Positions 59,734 through 64,000 of a stretch of 64,000 nucleotides of DNA are shown here, one piece after another (the stretch's first letter is position 1; every line of letters begins with the position of its first letter). Source of the DNA: Glaciimonas soli (GTDB lineage: Bacteria > Pseudomonadota > Gammaproteobacteria > Burkholderiales > Burkholderiaceae_D); contig NZ_WINI01000004.1 in the NCBI RefSeq assembly GCF_009497155.1, positions 310,001-374,000 on the forward strand, written 5' to 3'. Both the position numbers and the translations under genes were made by a program. The notes under the pieces were generated by a model. It ran no database searches, was not told the origin of the DNA, and saw only the letters and a list, made by a program, of their open reading frames with translations.

Positions 59734-61527
59734 TCATAGCAAACTATTCAAACGCCAATTCCCGCCATGCTGCAATATCAGTTCGCTGCCATGGAATACC
59801 GTCAGGCTGCTGCGGTGGCCGACGCTGATCAGCATGACATCCGGCAGTTGCTTGCGCAGCAAACTATACATTGCGTGCTCCAGACCTTCGTCCATCGCAG
59901 AACTGGCTTCGTCAAGGAAGACCAGTTGCGGCCGATGCAGTAGCACCCGCCCCGGCGCCAACCGTTGCTGTTCGCCTGGCGACAGAATGTTGCTCCACTC
60001 GCTCTCCATGTCCAGTTCCGTCACCAGATTTCCGAGTTGTATCTGCTCCAATATCAAGCAAAGCGCGCTATCGTCCGGTTCGGCTGGCTCGGCCAAAGGG
60101 TAATACAGGGCCGATCGCAAAGTCCCCAGCGGCAGATAAGGTTTCTGCGGCAAGAACAAGCATTGCTGGCCAGCCGGATAAACAATCTCGCCGCTGGCAT
60201 ATGGCCACAAGCCCGCTATAGCCCGTAACAGCGTGGTTTTACCTACACCGGACGGGCCTCGCACCAACAGTGCGGCACCAGGTGCCAAAACAAGGTTCAG
60301 ATGTGCGGTCAATATCGCACCGGTCGGGCTTTCGACCGTCAGCGCGTTGACCACGAAATTTTGTCCCTGATACGTAATCTGCGGCATCGTGAGCTGGTCG
60401 GCAGCATCGACCGTATCCAGGAAACCGGTGAGACGATTGACGATGGCACGGTAGCCGGCAAAGTCGTCGTATGAGGACCGGAAGAACGACAAGGCGTCCT
60501 GAACCTGACCAAAAGCCTGCGCCGTCTGCATCAGATCGCCCAGCGTAATCTGCTTGCTGAAGAAACGCGGTGCCTGCACCATGAATGGAAACACGACGGC
60601 CAACTGGTTAATGCCCAGATTGAAACCCTGGAATTTTAGTGAACGAAACACAATTGCCCAAGTATTCGCGATGACATGCGAGAAGCGCTTGAGCAAGGTG
60701 CCATGTTCCACCGCTTCACCTCGGAAGAAAGCGATGTTCTCTCCATATTCGCGCAAACGTATCAAAGCATAACGAAAATCAGCGTTCAGTTTTTCACTCA
60801 GAAAATTCAACTTGATCAGAGGTCGACCGAGTTTCACCGCAAACACCGTGGCAACCAGCACATACACATAAACCAGAAAAGTCATTGCCCGTGGAATTTC
60901 CTCGCCAAACAGCGTGAGTGTGCCGGATAAACTCCACAGTATCAGCGTGAACGAGAACAGTGAAACGGCAGAGCTGACGAGTCCCAGGAATAGCGAGAGT
61001 GAGCTACCGACAAAACCGGCGATATCCTGCTGAATACGCTGATCCGGATTATCAGTTCTGTTGGGCAGATGCTGGCTGCGATAGTAAGCCTGCTGCTCCA
61101 GCCAGCGCGCCATCAGGTTCTCTGTCAGCCACACACGCCAATGAATCTGAAACGCCTGGTTGAGGTAAAAATTCACCAGCGCGCGCAATACATGGACGCT
61201 CGCCAGGACGCCAAACACAGCCAGCAGCGACCAGAACGCAGCAGCGTCGAAATTTTGCAGCGAAGTGTACAAGCCATTGTTCCAGAATGTGAACAAGATA
61301 TCCATGCGCACCGAGAACAAGGTCATCAGAATCAGCAGCGAAAGTTTTGCCAGTGGCCGCCAGTCGCGGACCGGTGAAAACCAGACCCACGTCACCCGTA
61401 AAAACTGTTGTCCCCAAGAGGTAAATTTTCCAAGCAGGGTCGTAATGCAGGCGATTGCCACCATGCTGATGACGAACGCTTTGCAAAGCCAGATGACACT
61501 GTCGAGCAGTTGATGATGCCAATCCAT
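59734..61527 (-). CDS. ABC transporter permease/ATP-binding protein, YddA/SbmA type
   Basis: This 597-aa fused half-transporter has six membrane helices in residues 15-330 resembling SbmA_BacA. The nucleotide-binding domain follows (about 370-595) with Walker A RGPSGVGKTTLLRAIAGLWPYASG, signature LSPGEQQRLAPGR (usual LSLGEQQRLAFAR) and Walker B LVFLDEASSAMDEG. YddA-like homodimers are presumed exporters of unknown substrate. Confidence 0.88.
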   Translation of the reverse strand: MDWHHQLLDSVIWLCKAFVISMVAIACITTLLGKFTSWGQQFLRVTWVWFSPVRDWRPLAKLSLLILMTLFSVRMDILFTFWNNGLYTSLQNFDAAAFWSLLAVFGVLASVHVLRALVNFYLNQAFQIHWRVWLTENLMARWLEQQAYYRSQHLPNRTDNPDQRIQQDIAGFVGSSLSLFLGLVSSAVSLFSFTLILWSLSGTLTLFGEEIPRAMTFLVYVYVLVATVFAVKLGRPLIKLNFLSEKLNADFRYALIRLREYGENIAFFRGEAVEHGTLLKRFSHVIANTWAIVFRSLKFQGFNLGINQLAVVFPFMVQAPRFFSKQITLGDLMQTAQAFGQVQDALSFFRSSYDDFAGYRAIVNRLTGFLDTVDAADQLTMPQITYQGQNFVVNALTVESPTGAILTAHLNLVLAPGAALLVRGPSGVGKTTLLRAIAGLWPYASGEIVYPAGQQCLFLPQKPYLPLGTLRSALYYPLAEPAEPDDSALCLILEQIQLGNLVTELDMESEWSNILSPGEQQRLAPGRVLLHRPQLVFLDEASSAMDEGLEHAMYSLLRKQLPDVMLISVGHRSSLTVFHGSELILQHGGNWRLNSLL

Positions 61528-61697
61528 TTTGTTTCCGCCGCTTCAAAAAAAGGGACGTCATGCGATGATGCAATAACAAAATCTATTAAACCGGCAACCA
61601 ATTCATATGTGTCTTCAAGCGGTGTAATTTGAGTAACGATACCTTACTTTGGCATACCGCTTATAAGCAGCATTGATACAAAATACGCTAGAAAATT

Positions 61698-62978
61698 TTA
61701 CCCCAATATCCCGGCAATACCGGCGTACAGCCCCAACGCCGCCGTTATCGTAAAAATGATACTGACCACCCTCGCGTATTTCCCCTTAAGACGCAACGAT
61801 TCGGGCAATTCGGTGCAAGCCAGTCGATATAGGAACCACAGCACGATCGGCAATAACAGTGCATTGACGACACCGGTGGCGATCGAAAGATTAACCAGAT
61901 TGATACCCGAGCATACCAGTGCACCGCCTGCTAACAACATGACCGCGAATGACGCGTAGAACCAGGGCGCTTCGCGCGGATGCTGTTCCAGCGAATGGCG
62001 TACGCCGATAACTTCTCCCACCGACCAGGCAGCAGTCAGGCAGACCACGATGGTCGCTACCAGCGCACCGCCGCTGAGACCGACGGCGAAAACGATGCGT
62101 CCGAATGTATTTCCCAGCACAGCCGTAAACGCCTCAGCGATCTGCGGCACATTTTCCAGACCGGTACCGTGCTGACCAAGTGATGCCGCCGCAGCTACCA
62201 ACACCGCAGCCTGCAATGTCTGACACAAGATTGCGCCAAACAAGGTCTCATATCGGGCGACTTTCAAATGCTTCAGCGACAAGCCTTTATCAATCAATGC
62301 CGACTGCTGATAGAACATTGTCCAGGGCATGATGCTGGTACCCAGATTAGCAGCCAGAAGATAAAGATAGCGACTATCGCCCAATGGCATTTTCTGCATC
62401 TGATCCAGCATCTGTCCGGTATCGGGATGCGCTTTCCAAGCAACGAACAGGAAAGCCAGTCCGAACAAACCCAAAAGAATCGCGATTCGTTCAACCGAGC
62501 GATAAGAGCCGGTCCATGTCATCACGAAGATCAGTATGACAATCAGTGCAATGGTTTGCCAAATGGGGACGCCGAATAATTGCCCGACGCCGGCAAGGCC
62601 GCTCATTTGCGTCAGCAATGCGCCGAAACAGCTAATGAGTAAAATTGCCATCGACAAAAAAGCCATGCCGCGCCCGAAGCGCAGACGTATCAATTCGCCG
62701 TATCCCTTTCCCGTACCGAGACCGAGCCTGACAGTCAGCTCCTGGGCCATGAATAACAATGGAATAGCAAGAAATTGCAGCAGTAACAGACGATAGCCCC
62801 ACTCGGCACCGCTTTGCGCGGCCGTAATGACGCTGCCAGCTTCTGTGTCGGCAAGCATGACGACCAGACCTGGACCGACGGTAGCAGCGATACGCCAGAA
62901 TCGGGTCGCCCTCCCGCCACCAGCCATCATCCGGATCGGCGACTTCGTTCGCTGTGCTTGCTCAGTGCTTGTATCCAC
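61698..62978 (-). CDS. NRAMP-family transporter with variant metal site
   Basis: This 426-aa protein has about eleven membrane helices of the NRAMP fold. Helix 1 carries ADTEAGS (Asp44) where Mn/Fe transporters have DPGN, and helix 6 carries MPW at 217-219 where they have MPH. These changes occur in NRAMP-related subfamilies not tested for Mn, including NRAMP-related magnesium transporters. The transported ion is therefore uncertain. Confidence 0.85.
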   Translation of the reverse strand: MDTSTEQAQRTKSPIRMMAGGGRATRFWRIAATVGPGLVVMLADTEAGSVITAAQSGAEWGYRLLLLQFLAIPLLFMAQELTVRLGLGTGKGYGELIRLRFGRGMAFLSMAILLISCFGALLTQMSGLAGVGQLFGVPIWQTIALIVILIFVMTWTGSYRSVERIAILLGLFGLAFLFVAWKAHPDTGQMLDQMQKMPLGDSRYLYLLAANLGTSIMPWTMFYQQSALIDKGLSLKHLKVARYETLFGAILCQTLQAAVLVAAAASLGQHGTGLENVPQIAEAFTAVLGNTFGRIVFAVGLSGGALVATIVVCLTAAWSVGEVIGVRHSLEQHPREAPWFYASFAVMLLAGGALVCSGINLVNLSIATGVVNALLLPIVLWFLYRLACTELPESLRLKGKYARVVSIIFTITAALGLYAGIAGILG

Positions 62979-63171
62979 GCTAAAGCCTCGTAACTGATTG
63001 AATTATTGGCGACAAATAAATTTCATCTCCGTCATTCCTGCGAGCGTTGGAAGCCATGTTGCTTAGCTCAACAAGCCTGGATATAAATCTCCCCAATTTG
63101 GATTGGATAAGTCAACACGATGTTAGCGTAGTTTTGGATTTCGTAAAATGGATACGCGCGAATGATAGTTA

Positions 63172-63942
63172 TTACTTTTTTTTCTTGGTGGCGGCAATCA
63201 AAACACCAAAATCGGGGCCGATTTCGGCATCTTCTCCTGGGTACATGCGGGAGATGCTGCCGTCGAGATAAAGTGCATCGGTACAGCTAATCTTATCCCG
63301 TAAAAACTGTGCAAATTCGTAAAAATTGACGGGTTCACGCGCGATTGCCAGCACAACGTCGTGCGGCGACGTAATGCAGACCGCATTGCGAATCAAGCGA
63401 TTGTCCGATGCCGCAGAAAACGTTGCATTGATTTTCCCATTCTGCAGCAGCAGCGGTCCCGATTGGGTCGCGTACAGCACACCCGGTAGTAACGCGTCGC
63501 GCTCGGCAGCAAAGCGGTCGGTATCGATGATCTCAGCCTTCTTATCGCGTATCAGGAAAATACCGTTCGGCTGTATATAGAAATTGCCATAGGCATTCTT
63601 GCGCACGTTCAATTGACGCTGCGTTACGCCATTCTCGATATACAGTCCCAGCGGTCGATAGTCTTGTTGGTAGATACCGGCATTGGTTGCGCACACGACG
63701 TCTTCTCCTTGCGCATGCAACCAGGTTTGCAATCGGGAGAATCTGCCAAGCAGCAGTTTATTGTCGTCTTTCCAAAACATCCGCACCGTGTCGCGCAGCA
63801 GATCGATCTTACAGACGCTGACCATCAGGTTGGGACTGTTGTATACGATCAATTCTGCGCCACTGGCCCGGCTCGCTGTGAGCGCCAGAAAGCCACAAAA
63901 AAATAAGCTGTTCAGGCTCAAATAACGTCTGTTCGATTTCAT
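63172..63942 (-). CDS. Phosphodiester glycosidase-like (DUF2233/NAGPA) protein
   Basis: ATG 63942 gives 256 aa with a signal peptide ending SRASG; an upstream start at 63972 is possible. ATNAGIY, PLGLYIENG and LYATQSGPLLLQNGKIN and ALYLDGSISRMY are hallmarks of the NAGPA (uncovering enzyme) domain, which cleaves phosphodiester-linked sugars. It is exported and convergent-free at the window's right edge. Confidence 0.85.
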   Translation of the reverse strand: MKSNRRYLSLNSLFFCGFLALTASRASGAELIVYNSPNLMVSVCKIDLLRDTVRMFWKDDNKLLLGRFSRLQTWLHAQGEDVVCATNAGIYQQDYRPLGLYIENGVTQRQLNVRKNAYGNFYIQPNGIFLIRDKKAEIIDTDRFAAERDALLPGVLYATQSGPLLLQNGKINATFSAASDNRLIRNAVCITSPHDVVLAIAREPVNFYEFAQFLRDKISCTDALYLDGSISRMYPGEDAEIGPDFGVLIAATKKKK

Positions 63943-64000
63943 TAAATTGATTGTTCTGTGCGTGGTAAGCAATACTACAATACTAAATAAGCAATTAAAA

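Noticed and set aside
63029-63060. Half copy of the GTCATTCC palindrome seen at 41.7 kb
   Set aside because: Only one arm is recognisable and it does not fold, so it is not called as a repeat.
1-64000. CRISPR arrays and insertion sequences
   Set aside because: No regularly spaced direct repeats with unique spacers and no transposase genes were seen anywhere in the window.

Overview
The window looks like the chromosome of a betaproteobacterium, most likely Burkholderiales/Oxalobacteraceae (inference). The reasons are a membrane-anchored cytochrome c5, a yqjD-yqjE-yqjK-like stress operon, FixJ-type response regulators, and a tandem XRE-like family of a kind I associate with that group. No 16S rRNA or housekeeping marker is present to settle the genus.

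Left flank (1-2.86 kb): a three-gene envelope/stress operon (DUF883, holin-like, YqjK-like), an OmpA-domain lipoprotein, and a convergent cytochrome c, ending at a tRNA-Arg(CCG) gene.

Genomic island (about 2.86-34.37 kb): it is integrated in the 3' half of tRNA-Arg. A 46-bp imperfect copy of that half lies at the far end, about 100 bp from the 5' end of a tyrosine integrase. The island carries, in order: (a) small YdaS-like regulators, a TM2 protein and a divergently transcribed Cro/CI-like regulator; (b) a phage-type recombination cassette (DUF932, YqaJ exonuclease, metal-binding protein, 39-aa membrane peptide); (c) an orphan PAAR effector/immunity cluster lying between remnants of a two-partner secretion locus; (d) tandem XRE-like regulators with one broken copy, then lipoprotein, membrane and metallopeptidase-like unknowns interspersed with partial gene duplications; (e) two related SF3 (D5/P4-type) helicase genes, each followed by inverted pairs of short iterons that look like replication origins; (f) a four-gene apparent defence operon (DUF262, HEPN, DNA methyltransferase, nuclease-like protein); (g) a Panacea-type toxin-antitoxin pair downstream of a near-consensus LexA box; and (h) the integrase.

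Right flank (34.4-64 kb) is ordinary chromosome. It holds an arylsulfatase with its formylglycine-generating enzyme, a SulP anion transporter, two DUF1254/DUF1214 proteins, and several membrane, outer-membrane and secreted proteins. A stand-alone receiver protein and a FixJ-like response regulator/sensor kinase pair are close by. The right end carries an MFS transporter, an SbmA/YddA-like ABC transporter, a variant NRAMP transporter and a phosphodiester-glycosidase-like protein.

The best candidates for something new are the DUF262-HEPN-methyltransferase-nuclease operon, the twin helicase/iteron modules (one helicase with a GNAT-like N-terminus), and the SOS box ahead of the Panacea pair. All functions are read from sequence motifs only; no database search was run.
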